The notes under the pieces were generated by a model that was not told the origin of the DNA, ran no database searches, and saw nothing but the letters and a program-made list of their open reading frames with translations. A DNA stretch of 45,744 bases from Mesostigma viride (Eukaryota > Streptophyta > Mesostigmatophyceae > Mesostigmatales > Mesostigmataceae): contig RPFO01000291.1 in assembly GCA_009746045.1 (NCBI GenBank), positions 64,001-109,744 on the forward strand. Direction: 5' to 3'. Positions within the stretch are counted from its first letter, which is position 1, and the number at the start of each line of letters is the position of its first letter. Of the stretch, positions 1 to 8,301 are shown piece after piece. A program made the translations under genes and the position numbers.

Positions 1-189
1 TTCACCCTTGACGACGACTTGACCCTGGCGCAGCAACAACGGCGACGGGAGCTATGGCCCATCTACCTCCAGCTCCGGCAGACCAAGGCGGGGCAGCCGG
101 TGTACTGGAAGGGGGCGGCCATCTACGTCGGCCACAAGCCCTGGCAGGCGACCCCCGCGGCCCCAACGACTCCAGACGCCCCAGCTTAG
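1..189 (+). CDS. C-terminal fragment, probably LINE ORF1-type protein
   Basis: Frame 1 is open from the window edge to the TAG at 187-189, giving 62 residues. The fragment starts with an acidic FTLDDDLT stretch, then an arginine-rich helix (QQQRRRELW), then a short strand pair around VYWKGAAIYVG. That order matches the C-terminal domain of LINE ORF1 nucleic-acid-binding proteins in algal and fungal L1-like elements (family knowledge). The remaining tail is rich in P, T and A. Only the last domain is visible. It could belong to a non-autonomous relative. Confidence 0.45.
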   Translation, partial: FTLDDDLTLAQQQRRRELWPIYLQLRQTKAGQPVYWKGAAIYVGHKPWQATPAAPTTPDAPA

Positions 190-636
190 GGGAATACAGC
201 AGTAGTAGTGTAGAATAGATAGACCGTGGCCATGTACATGTACGCCTCCTAGAGGCACTACCCTAGCTAAGCCACACGCTTTATTTAATCATGTACATGT
301 GTGCCTATGATGTGCCACACTCCAGATGATGCCTAGCTTTATTTAGCTATGTTGTGCCCATGCAGGGAGTAACTCTCTGCTGAGACGCCATGCCCTAGCC
401 TTTTTGTATAGCTATGCTGATCTTCCCCCCATGACAGGCTCCCCCTTCGCTGGGCATAGCTTGAAGATCATGGGGATGCAAGTGCCCTGGTGCACCTAGA
501 GCAAGGGTCCTTTACATCCCCACCCTTGCAGGAAGTAGCTTAGGATGTATGATAGGCCATATGCCCCCTCTCAAGGGCTATGTGCTACATATACTCCCAA
601 CGGAGTTATGTTACAATTCAATTCAATTCAATTCAA
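1..636 (+). mobile_element. 3' end of an L1-like LINE, cut by the window edge
   Basis: The segment holds the end of an ORF (1-189), about 420 bp of untranslated sequence, and a tail of four ATTCA-type repeats at 615-636. The last 60 bp before the tail (a TATGTGCTACAT motif, CTCCC, then CGGAG) resemble the 3' ends of the LINEs at 3409-4113 and 29210-29405, which also end in short AT-rich repeat tails. I infer a related L1-like family. A separate ORF begins right after the tail, so the tail marks the 3' insertion junction. The 5' part is outside the window, so autonomy cannot be judged. Confidence 0.6.
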
Positions 637-666
637 TGGGAGGGCATCGAGGTGGGGAAGCCGGTG

Positions 667-1485
667 ATGTGTCAACATCCGGGGCTAAAGGACGGCTGCG
701 ATCTTCTGTGCAGCCCCCTAATGCCTTTCACTCCTTTGCTGTACGCGGTGGCCCGCAACATCACCGGCGACTTATCGCCAGACGCCGTGGTTGAACTTGA
801 GTGCTACGGCTCGCACTCGTACACAACGCGGTTTTCGCCCTTCAGCCCGAGCTCGGCCCATTTCCCCCTGCCCGCCGCCACAAGGACAGGTACCCACACA
901 TTTTCAGTGAAGGCAAGCACAATCGTCTTGTCTTCGTGGCGTGCGGGGGGGGGCAAGGTGCGCCGGGTGGGCTTGACAAGCAGTGGCACATTGACGCAGC
1001 ACACGAAGGATGCTGTTGTTGGGCTCTCGCTCGACTGGATTCAGTGGGATGGGTACGGAACCCCGGCGATGGCGGAGAAGACGGCGGTGGGACTTTTCAA
1101 ATCGCGTGTCATGGACGTGCCAGAGCCGGAATGGTTGGTGGGGACCCTGGTATGCAAGATATTTTCGGGCCCCAACTCGGGGGAGAAGCGGTATCATGGC
1201 CATGTGACGGCCTTTAGTAAGGAGCACGACATGGCCCATCTGCTATACTCCGATGGCGACGATGAAATAGTGGGATTTGATGAGGTGCAGGCTGCGCTTT
1301 GCGCATGCCCCGGTGTGCAGTTGCCAAATCTTCCACCTGCGAGCATTGCGCGAGGGAAGGCGGACATTACTGAGTGCATTCGCAAGCAGGTCGCCCAGCG
1401 GTCCACGGCAATGAAGCAAGCCAAGGCCACCCCGCGCCACAAGCGCCGGCCTCCCATCATTCCTGATTCAGACTCTGATGACTAG
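667..1485 (+). CDS. Tudor-like domain protein, 5' end uncertain
   Basis: The frame is open from 580 to the TAG at 1483-1485. Its first part reads through the LINE tail, so the first credible in-frame ATG is at 667 (272 aa). Near residues 165-220 is a Tudor-like module: WLVGTLVCKIF, a G/N-rich turn, then YHGHVTAF, HLLYSDGDDEI and a following D/E helix. This resembles the PTM/DIR17-type Tudor fold that binds methylated or modified ligands in plant-lineage proteins (family knowledge). The C-terminus is a basic stretch (KATPRHKRRP) followed by an acidic DSDSDD tail, which suggests a nuclear protein. The N-terminal half is unrecognised. The LINE insertion directly upstream may have removed earlier exons, and the ORF could itself be part of a transposon gene. 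Confidence 0.5.
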   Translation: MCQHPGLKDGCDLLCSPLMPFTPLLYAVARNITGDLSPDAVVELECYGSHSYTTRFSPFSPSSAHFPLPAATRTGTHTFSVKASTIVLSSWRAGGGKVRRVGLTSSGTLTQHTKDAVVGLSLDWIQWDGYGTPAMAEKTAVGLFKSRVMDVPEPEWLVGTLVCKIFSGPNSGEKRYHGHVTAFSKEHDMAHLLYSDGDDEIVGFDEVQAALCACPGVQLPNLPPASIARGKADITECIRKQVAQRSTAMKQAKATPRHKRRPPIIPDSDSDD

Positions 1486-1743
1486 CCTTGCCGCATGTGG
1501 CTTTTAATTTTTCATGGCTGCCCTACCTTCTCGGTGCATGCTTTGCGGCTAGCAGCCTTGTGATCAACACATTCCGTGTCTTATGACCTTGGTTCATAGG
1601 TTTATTACATGTCCTTACAATTGGTAGAACATATATCAAATGGGATAAAACCATATTTGGGTGAACAGGTTTCATGGCTCATGGCTCATCTATTTTTTTT
1701 CAATGGGATATGACGTAAAAGCTGGCAATGTGCATTTTCTAAA
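1486..1743. other. AT-rich spacer, no gene seen
   Basis: This AT-rich sequence lies between the Tudor-like ORF and the 173 bp tandem repeat. It contains short ATGGCTCATGGCTCAT reiterations and homopolymer T, and I see no coding potential. The upstream part could be the 3' UTR of the Tudor-like gene. Confidence 0.4.
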
Positions 1744-2632
1744 TGCTGCCTGCAAGAATCCAGCCTGAAATGAGTTCATTTGTTCACTATTCATATTTGT
1801 TTCATGGAATTAGTTAACCGAGAAAATCACGAAAAACTGCACATGTATGCTGTCACATGTCACCATTTGAGCTCAGAATGAGCCCAATTTTTGTGGGTGG
1901 TCTATTTTCATGGTCTAGATGCTGCCTGCAAGAATCCAGCCTGAAATGAGTTCATTTGTTCACTATTCATATTTGTTTCATGTAAGAAAAGGGGGAAAAT
2001 GACGAAAAACTGCACATGTATGCTGTCACATGTCACCATTTGAGCTCAGAATGAGCCCAATTTTTGTGGGTGGTCTATTTTCATGGTATACATGCTGCCT
2101 GCAAGAATCCAGCCTGATATGAGTTCATTTGTTTACTATTCATATTTGTTTCATGTAAGAAAAGGGGGAAAATGACGAAAAACTGCACATGTATGCTGTC
2201 ACATGTCACCATTTGAGCTCAGAATGAGCCCAATTTTTGTGGGTGGTCTATTTTCATGGTATAAATGCTGCCTGCAAGAATCCAGCCTGATATGAGTTCA
2301 TTTGTCCACTATTCATATTTGTTGCATGTAAGAAAAGGGGGAAAATGACGAAAAACTGCACATGTATGCTGTCACATGTCACCATTTGAGCTCAGAATGA
2401 GCCCAATTTTTGTGGGTGGTCTATTTTCATGGTCTACATGCTGCCTGCAAGAATCCAGCCTGAAATGAGTTCATTTGTCCACTATTCATATTTGTTTCAT
2501 GTATAAGTAAAGGGGGAAAATGACGAAAAACTGCACATGTATGCTGTCACATGTCACCATTTGAGCTCAGAATGAGCCCAATTTTTGTGGGTGGTCTATT
2601 TTCATGGTCTACATGCTGCCTGCAACAGTCCA
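1744..2632. repeat. Tandem repeat, five units of 173-176 bp
   Basis: Units start with TGCTGCCTGCAAGAATCCAG at about 1744, 1920, 2093, 2266 and 2439. A partial sixth begins at 2614 and diverges after about 20 bp. Unit lengths are therefore 176, 173, 173, 173 and 175. The first unit is the most divergent around 1805-1830. Each unit carries ACATGTATGCTGTCACATGT and a GAGCTC site. The length is close to one nucleosome repeat. The units have no long ORF. Confidence 0.92.
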
Positions 2633-2759
2633 GCTTTAGGTACCCTCAGATCTGAAAGATTTTTTTTTTACTCATTTGAAGACTTGTGAAATTGAGCAAA
2701 CACCTATGAATCCCCTCGGAGTCGCGAAACCTGACTAGGCTAATTACTCTAAACTAATC

Positions 2760-3399
2760 TATAAAACCCTAGCTAGTAACTCTACTCAGCGCCCCTAGCT
2801 TCCTCCTGCGTGTGTGGGGGGCTTGCCCATGCACAGGGGCTGGCGTGTGGGCCTGGATCGACAATGGTCCACTTCTTGTTCTGCATAGCAGTCCAAGCAA
2901 GAGAGAGGGAGACAATGCGGTGTACATTCAAACTGGGCTGGGACCACTAGCTAGGTCGGCCGACGGCCAGCAACTGCTCTGTATATGAAGTGAGACTGCT
3001 CTGTATCAAGGAGACAACCAGCGCAGGCCAGAAATCGGGAGAATCCTGCTCTGTATAGTTCATGGCAGGTCTACCAACCCTTCTGGGTATGTCCTTGGGG
3101 CCAGGCCAGGTCAGGATACGCCGCCCCTGCTGGCCAAGCCACTGCCGGCCCGGGGCCGGCCAGACCGAGGCTGGTCGGTGTCTAGGCCTGACTGGTGCGA
3201 GCAAGATGTCCTGCAAATCCTATCCTATGCTGCCTAATCTCGTCCGTAATGCGTGAGGCATACCCTAATTTACAAAGACTCTAAAGACCTATGTGTGGAA
3301 AACCCTACATTCAGGACCTGTCGGAGCATCCTGTAAACCGTGCCGTTCAGCCGGTTGACGAGCTTGTCTGCGAGCGTCCATACCTCGGCCGCGCTATAG
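2760..3399 (-). mobile_element. Old, degraded L1-like LINE 3' region
   Basis: On the minus strand this aligns by eye with the younger copy at 3409-4113. Shared landmarks are the GGCTTGCCCA block, the GGACCACTAG block, the CAGGCCAGGTCAG block and the CTGTAAACCGTGCCG block. The coding frame is broken by many changes. An insert of about 85 bp at 2975-3059 is absent from the younger copy. It contains the dispersed repeat described at 3004-3046 and three CTGCTCTGTATA motifs. The younger LINE appears to have inserted at this copy's upstream edge. Confidence 0.65.
3004..3046 (-). repeat. Dispersed short repeat, copy 1
   Basis: Read on the minus strand, this 43 bp block (GGATTCTCCCGATTTCTGG, then CCTGCGCTGGTTGTCTCC, then TTGATA) recurs on the plus strand near 12604-12640 and 29763-29815, with small gaps. 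The three sites lie in unrelated surroundings: an old LINE, the CACTA interior and intergenic sequence. That suggests a short interspersed element. I do not recognise it. Confidence 0.6.
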
Positions 3400-3408
3400 G
3401 TGAGCAAT

Positions 3409-4113
3409 TAAAAAATTAAATTAAATTATAACATGCCTCCGTGGGGAGGTCATGTAGCACATATTCCATGATGGATGGGGTGGAGGAAGCCGCGTGATCG
3501 AACTATACTAACTCTAAGCTATCTAGAAAATCCTAACTACACTACTCATCAAAACGCCTCCTCCGCTTGGGGGGAGGTGGCTTGCCCACAGGGTCGGGCG
3601 TGTGCGCGCCTTGACAATCTTCTTCCACCGCGTCTTGTCCTGCATGACAGTCCAAAGACGGGAGAGAGAGTGGATGCGGTGCTCAAACTGGGCTGGGACC
3701 ACTAGGTCGTCCAGCAACATCTGAACGTAGTTCGTGACAGCCTGACAGGTTTCCCTACCCGTTTGGGAATGTCCGCGGGGCCAGGCCAGGTCAGAATGTG
3801 CCGCCCTGGCTGGCCAAGCCGCTGGGGGCCGGCCAGACCGAGGGTACGTGGTGTCGACCTGGCTGGTGCGGGCAAGGTGTCCTACAAATGCTATCCTACG
3901 CTGCCTAATCTCGTCCGAAACACGAGGCATGCCATGATACAAAGATTCTGATGACGGACGCTCGGAAAAACCTACGTTAAGGACCTGTCGGAGCATCCTG
4001 TAAACCGTGCCGTCTAGCCTAGCTGCCAGTTTGGGTGCATGGGAGGGTCCACGCCTCGGCGCCATACGTGAGCACCGTGAGGACGAGGACCTTGAATTAG
4101 AGCATGCGCTTGC
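3409..4113 (-). mobile_element. 5'-truncated L1-like LINE with 9 bp target duplication
   Basis: The minus-strand element ends in an AATTTAATTTAATTTTT-type tail (3409-3428) and is truncated near 4113. The flanks carry GTGAGCAAT at 3400-3408 and again at 4114-4122. This is a candidate 9 bp target-site duplication, consistent with target-primed reverse transcription. The 3' UTR contains GGAATATGTGCTACATGA, shared with the LINE ends at 29210-29405 and 29450-29645. The insertion lies at the edge of an older copy of the same family. Confidence 0.75.
3523..4065 (-). CDS. C-terminal end of L1-like LINE ORF2 (partial)
   Basis: This is a 180-residue open frame ending at 3523 with no upstream part, because the element is 5'-truncated. 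The motif series VYRMLRQVL, then S/E-rich SSESLYHG, then IRQRRIAFVGHLAR, is the conserved region downstream of the reverse transcriptase in many L1/jockey-like ORF2 proteins (family knowledge). There it follows the thumb and precedes the C-terminus. No RT catalytic motif is present. The initial ATG is fortuitous. The fragment is non-functional alone but shows that the copy is young, since its frame is intact. Confidence 0.65.
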   Translation of the reverse strand: MAPRRGPSHAPKLAARLDGTVYRMLRQVLNVGFSERPSSESLYHGMPRVSDEIRQRRIAFVGHLARTSQVDTTYPRSGRPPAAWPARAAHSDLAWPRGHSQTGRETCQAVTNYVQMLLDDLVVPAQFEHRIHSLSRLWTVMQDKTRWKKIVKARTRPTLWASHLPPSGGGVLMSSVVRIF

Positions 4114-4130
4114 GTGAGCAATGCGAGCGC

Positions 4131-4153
4131 ATATATATATATATATATATATT
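4131..4153. repeat. (AT)n microsatellite, insertion target of family A
   Basis: An uninterrupted AT run directly precedes the truncated 5' end of the plus-strand family A copy. The same arrangement is seen at 32431-32444 next to the copy at 31965-32429. Confidence 0.9.
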
Positions 4154-4158
4154 AAATT

Positions 4159-4992
4159 GTATTCTGCACACGGCTGATTGGATTGCTCTTTTCGCGGACC
4201 TCAACGCCCAGGGACGTGCGTGGCTGTTCTCGCTTTCCTTGCGGAGTGTGGGCTCGGCGTACCTTCGTGCTCTTCCCATGGCCCCCCATTCGCCTTGGCT
4301 CCCAGCCACTACTCGGTGGCGCTCCGGCACCAGCTATTTGCCCCGCAGCCTCTTGTTCCGGCCGGGCGGCCTTGTGGTAGCTGTGGGCAGCCGCTGGATC
4401 CCACGGGGACTCACTACCTTGCCTGCATGGGGGGCCAACAGAATCAGAATTGGTATTTGTATTTGCACACTGTCCTCCTGACGGTGGTGCTCGCCATGAT
4501 TCGGTCGGTTTTCCCCCACGCGAACATCCGGTCCGAGGATGCGGATGGCGCTGCCTTCTATTCCCCCAACCACCGGCCTGACATCGTGGTGCTGGACTTT
4601 GAGGGGGTGGCCGGCATCTGCTTATTGACGTTTCGGTGGCGCGGCCCTTGGCTCTTAGCCACGTGGCTGGGGCCTCCCTCACGGCAGGTTACACGGCGGA
4701 CCGGGCGGAGCGGGCCAAGCTCCTGGCCTACGGCGACGTCGGGCACCATCGTGTGGTGCCCTTTGTCCTGGAGGAGTTTGGGGCCATGGGGCCCCTGACC
4801 TCCGCCTTCTTCAAGGAGTGTTGCCGGCTCCGGGAGGACCGGCTGGACCTAGAGGGCCAGCGGGCCCCATGGTCGGCGCGGACCTGGACGTCATATTGGC
4901 GTCAGCGCTTGTCGGTGGCGCTGACTCGGGCCATGGCTGACATCATGCTCCGCCGTACGCGGGCTGATTTTGCGGTGCAGCAGGGCTATTAG
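4159..4992 (+). pseudogene. C-terminal part of family A ORF (CCHC plus endonuclease), frameshifted
   Basis: The sequence encodes the part of family A downstream of the RT: a CGSC...H...C knuckle, an HRPDIVVLDF segment and the C-terminus ending in FAVQQGY with a TAG at 4990-4992. The frame is broken at a C-run near 4280, a break shared with the minus-strand copy. It is broken again at a G-run near 4605, where this copy has five G and the other copy six. The last frame runs from about 4636 to the stop. It cannot encode a functional protein because the RT is missing. Confidence 0.75.
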
Positions 4993-5130
4993 GTTCCTCC
5001 CGTTAGGCGTTTCCATTGGTCTTATCGTAGTATAGAGCTTTGACATGGCTCTGTATATAGGTTTATAGCTGGGCGTTTGCTTTGGTTTGAGTGATTTCAC
5101 TCTGCTGTAAGTAATTATATTTTTAATATA
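4159..5130 (+). mobile_element. Family A non-LTR retrotransposon, 5'-truncated plus-strand copy
   Basis: This copy is nearly identical to the inverse complement of 5131-6105. It begins where GTATTCTGCACACGG first matches the full-length copy and ends with CTCTGCTGTAAGTAATTATA followed by TTTTTAATATA. The 3' end meets that of the minus-strand copy tail to tail at 5130/5131, giving an inverted repeat of about 2 kb. An (AT)n tract flanks the 5' side, and the junction itself is an AT palindrome. Indel differences from the other arm occur near 4605, 4720 and 5115, so the arms are not a trivial mirror copy. Confidence 0.85.
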
Positions 5131-5270
5131 TATATTAAAAATATAATTATACTTACAGCAGAGTGAAATCACTCAAACCAAAGCAAACGCCCAGCTATAA
5201 ACCTATATACAGAGCCATGTCAAAACTCTATACTACGATAAGACCAATGGAAACGCCTAACGGGAGGAAC

Positions 5271-7601
5271 CTAATAGCCCTGCTGCACCGCAAAATCAGC
5301 CCGCGTACGGCGGAGCATGATGTCAGCCATGGCCCGAGTCAGCGCCACCGACAAGCGCTGACGCCAATATGACGTCCAGGTCCGCGCCGACCATGGGGCC
5401 CGCTGGCCCTCCAGGTCCAGCCGGTCCTCCCGGAGCCGGCAACACTCCTTGAAGAAGGCGGAGGTCAGGGGCCCCATGGCCCCAAACTCCTCCAGGACAA
5501 AGGGCACCACACGATGGTGCCCGACGTCGCCGTAGGCCAGTCGAGCTTGGCCCGCTCCGCCCGGTCCGCCGTGTAACCTGCCGTGAGGGAGGCCCCAGCC
5601 ACGTGGCTAAGAGCCAAGGGCCGCGCCACCGAAACGTCAATAAGCAGATGCCGGCCACCCCCCTCAAAGTCCAGCACCACGATGTCAGGCCGGTGGTTGG
5701 GGGAATAGAAGGCAGCGCCATCCGCATCCTCGGACCGGATGTTCGCGTGGGGGAAAACCGACCGAATCATGGCGAGCACCACCGTCAGGAGGACAGTGTG
5801 CAAATACAAATACCAATTCTGATTCTGTTGGCCCCCCATGCAGGCAAGGTAGTGAGTCCCCGTGGGATCCAGCGGCTGCCCACAGCTACCACAAGGCCGC
5901 CCGGCCGGAACAAGAGGCTGCGGGGCAAATAGCTGGTGCCGGAGCGCCACCGAGTAGTGGCTGGGAGCCAAGGCGAATGGGGGGCCATGGGAAGAGCACG
6001 AAGGTACGCCGAGCCCACACTCCGCAAGGAAAGCGAGAACAGCCACGCACGTCCCTGGGCGTTGAGGTCCGCGAAAAGAGCAATCCAATCAGCCGTGTGC
6101 AGAATACCCGCGTAGGTTTTCTGGTGTTTATCGATGACGCGAGCAGGGAATGCGGCGGGAGATTGAACGGAGGCGACCGAGGGAGTGCCGCGAGGGAGGT
6201 GGCGCTGTACCGCCTGAGCGGCACGGACGGGAGAACAGGCCTGCTGGATCTCAGCATAGGCCTCCTGGATGGCGGTGACGAAGGGCAAAGGGCTGCTGGG
6301 GTCCAGGAGGTCAGGCGCTGCCGTTGCCAAAAGGGGCAGGAGCCGGCAGCTTTCCGCCCACGACTGAGCGACGGAGCCCAAAAATGCTGCTGGGGCCAGC
6401 CGGGCGGCACGAGTCAGACCACAGCCACCCATCCGTGCAGGCAGGGAGGCAATGCGGATAGCCGTGTGGCGGGAGGTCGGGGCCCGGGACCAGCTGCGCC
6501 AAGGCCGACTGGATGCGTTCGTCGTGGCCCTCGGCGGCCAGCCGGACCTGAGCCGGAAGAGCGCCCCGGAGCCAGTGAACGACGCGAGGGTGAGCGCAAA
6601 ACCACAGAAGCAGACCCTTGCATGGTCTGCGAATCATGAAGGCGCGCAATCAAGGGCAGTACCTCAGTGCGTGCCTCGAGGGCGGCCCGCAGAGCATCGA
6701 TGACAAACGCGGGGTCGCCAACCGGAACGCCGAGGACATCCAACCCATGGAGGCGCTCGTCCCGGCCCAAGAGCTGGGGCGGAAAGCCGGAGCAATCACC
6801 TTGGGGCGAGTACACCGCGCACTTGGCCAGGGTCAACTGGAGGTTGATGTCGGCCACCGCGGTCTGCAGTGCCAGCAGAGCCGCGGTGGTGTCCGGCACA
6901 GGGCCCAGAAGGTAGATATCATCCAAGTAGGCCTGAATAGCGACCGCCGGGTGGGCAGCATGGACCGCTTGGAGGCAACCCTGGAGGGGGGCGGCAAAGT
7001 ACAGGGGTCCCAGGGGGTCCCCTTGCTGGGTGCCCGACCGCGACAGCAGGCCGCCGCGAGTGCCGTCCTCCATGATGTGAACCAGTTGGCCGGGCTGGCC
7101 GTAGCACACGGCTGTCCAAGCGTACAAGTCCTCGAAGGACTCCATGACGGCCGCAAACATGCTGGCGCGGGACAGACTGTTGAACGCGTTGTGGCAGTCG
7201 ACCTTGACGACAGCGTGGGTGGGGTGGGCCTCGAGGTAGGCCTGCACCGAATGGATGAGGATATCCGCCCCGCCTGGAGTCGTCACCCCCAGCTGGGCCG
7301 CCACCGAGGTCTCACCCGCTGCGAGGGGCGGGCAGAAAAAGGCACGGAGCTCGGGCGCCTTTTGGCGGCAGATCACTTTGCCCACGAGCTTGCGGAGCAT
7401 GCACCTCACCGCAGGCGATCGGGCGCACCGTGCCCTCGGGGGGGGGCAAGACACCCTTGAGCAGAGCAAGGAGGCGAGCGCCCGCTAACCACTCGCGCGC
7501 AGCGGGAGGAACGCGACCAGCCGCCAGGTCAATGAGGGTGTCAAAGAGAATGTCCTCGCCCCCATGCCCCACCAGGACCTCCAAGTGCTCGTAGCGCCAG
7601 C
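5271..7601 (-). pseudogene. Family A ORF, 3' block: reverse transcriptase, CCHC knuckle, RLE-type endonuclease
   Basis: RT motif A is VKVDCHNAFNS near 7205-7170, motif B is GTQQGDPLGPL near 7030, and the catalytic YLDD box is at 6929-6918. The knuckle CGSC-x9-H-x3-C lies at about 5893-5840. It is followed by HRPDIVVLDF and HLLIDVSV near 5700-5630, the PD...D pattern of restriction-like endonucleases in R2/NeSL-type elements (family knowledge). The C-terminus FAVQQGY precedes the TAG at 5271-5273. Frame changes are visible near 7415, 6630, 6450, 6000 (a C-run) and 5540 (a 2 bp insertion relative to the plus-strand copy). As sequenced, the protein is therefore dead. Upstream it joins the RING block once the foldback element is removed. 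Confidence 0.8.
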
Positions 7602-7656
7602 AGTTAGGTTAATATTGTGCGGAAACCTTTTGCCACTTGCCAAGAGGCTAGGTTTT

Positions 7657-7860
7657 AGTTAGGTTAATATTGTGCGGAAACCTTTTGCCACTTGGGCTTC
7701 TCAGGTTCCGCACAATATTACCGGCGATAACCACTCGCCGGACACTCAAGTTCACACCGGTGTGAACTTGAGTGTCCGGCGAGTGGTTATCGCCGGTAAT
7801 ATTGTGCGGAACCTGAGAAGCCCAAGTGGCAAAAGGTTTCCGCACAATATTAACCTAACT
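7657..7860. repeat. 204 bp perfect palindrome (foldback unit A)
   Basis: The two 102 bp arms meet at ACACC|GGTGT (7758/7759). Every base I compared is complementary. The outermost bases are AGTTAGGTTAAT and ATTAACCTAACT. Transcripts or single strands would fold into a very long hairpin. The arms contain a second, inner copy of GTGCGGAA...TTCCGCAC. Confidence 0.95.
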
Positions 7861-8095
7861 AAAACCTGGATCCTTGCGGGGCGCAGGTTCGAATCCACTC
7901 GGAAGCGGATTATTTGGGGAATAATTCGTTCCGATTTGGTACCCGGCTCTAATCATATGCGCACCAAGGAGATGCTCATATTCGATCATATTCATATCGA
8001 TATTTGCACCAACGAGATGCTTATATTCGATCATATTCATATCTACGGGTGTTCCGAGCCTAGTGATTCGTCCTCGCCCCAAGAGGCTAGGTTTT
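7861..8095. other. Spacer in foldback composite with tRNA-like box B and a 46 bp direct repeat
   Basis: GCAGGTTCGAATCCACTCGG (7884-7903) contains a perfect RNA polymerase III box B core (GGTTCGAATCC), but the flanking stem does not pair as a tRNA T-arm. Two imperfect copies of a unit beginning GCACCAAGGAGATGCTCATA and ending TTCGATCATATTCATAT lie at about 7960-8000 and 8006-8043. The spacer may be a captured tRNA-derived fragment. Confidence 0.6.
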
Positions 8096-8301
8096 AGTTA
8101 GGTTAATATTGTGCGGAAACCTTTTTGCCACTTGGGCTTCTCAGGTTCCGCACAATATTACCGGCGATAACCACTCGCCGGACACTCAAGTTCACACCGG
8201 TGTGAACTTGAGTGTCCGGCGAGTGGTTATCGCCGGTAATATTGTGCGGAACCTGAGAAGCCCAAGTGGCAAAAAGGTTTCCGCACAATATTAACCTAAC
8301 T
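8096..8301. repeat. 206 bp perfect palindrome (foldback unit B)
   Basis: This is the same sequence as unit A except for one extra T/A in each arm (CCTTTTTGCC against CCTTTTGCC), centred at 8198/8199. The symmetric indel in both arms implies that the arms are corrected against each other, or that the second arm was copied from the first. Confidence 0.95.

Larger units (their letters stand above)
7602..8301. mobile_element. Foldback/MITE composite with CCAGC target duplication
   Basis: The outer ends are AGTTAGGTTAATATTGTGCG and its inverse complement. The five bases CCAGC occur on both sides (7597-7601 and 8302-8306), a clean target duplication. Inside are a partial arm (7602-7640), a complete 204 bp palindrome, a 235 bp spacer and a 206 bp palindrome. 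The sequence GCTAGGTTTTAG precedes both palindromes, so the composite looks like a tandem of the same foldback unit. No transposase is present. A 5 bp duplication with foldback structure does not fix the superfamily. It interrupts family A coding sequence just upstream of the RT. Confidence 0.88.

Noticed and set aside
7884-7903. tRNA gene
   Set aside because: A good box B core is present, but the T-stem does not pair (two mismatches in five) and no acceptor or anticodon arm can be built around it.
7672-8097. ORFs through the palindromes, identical on both strands
   Set aside because: The same peptide appears on both strands only because the DNA is palindromic; there is no evidence of coding.
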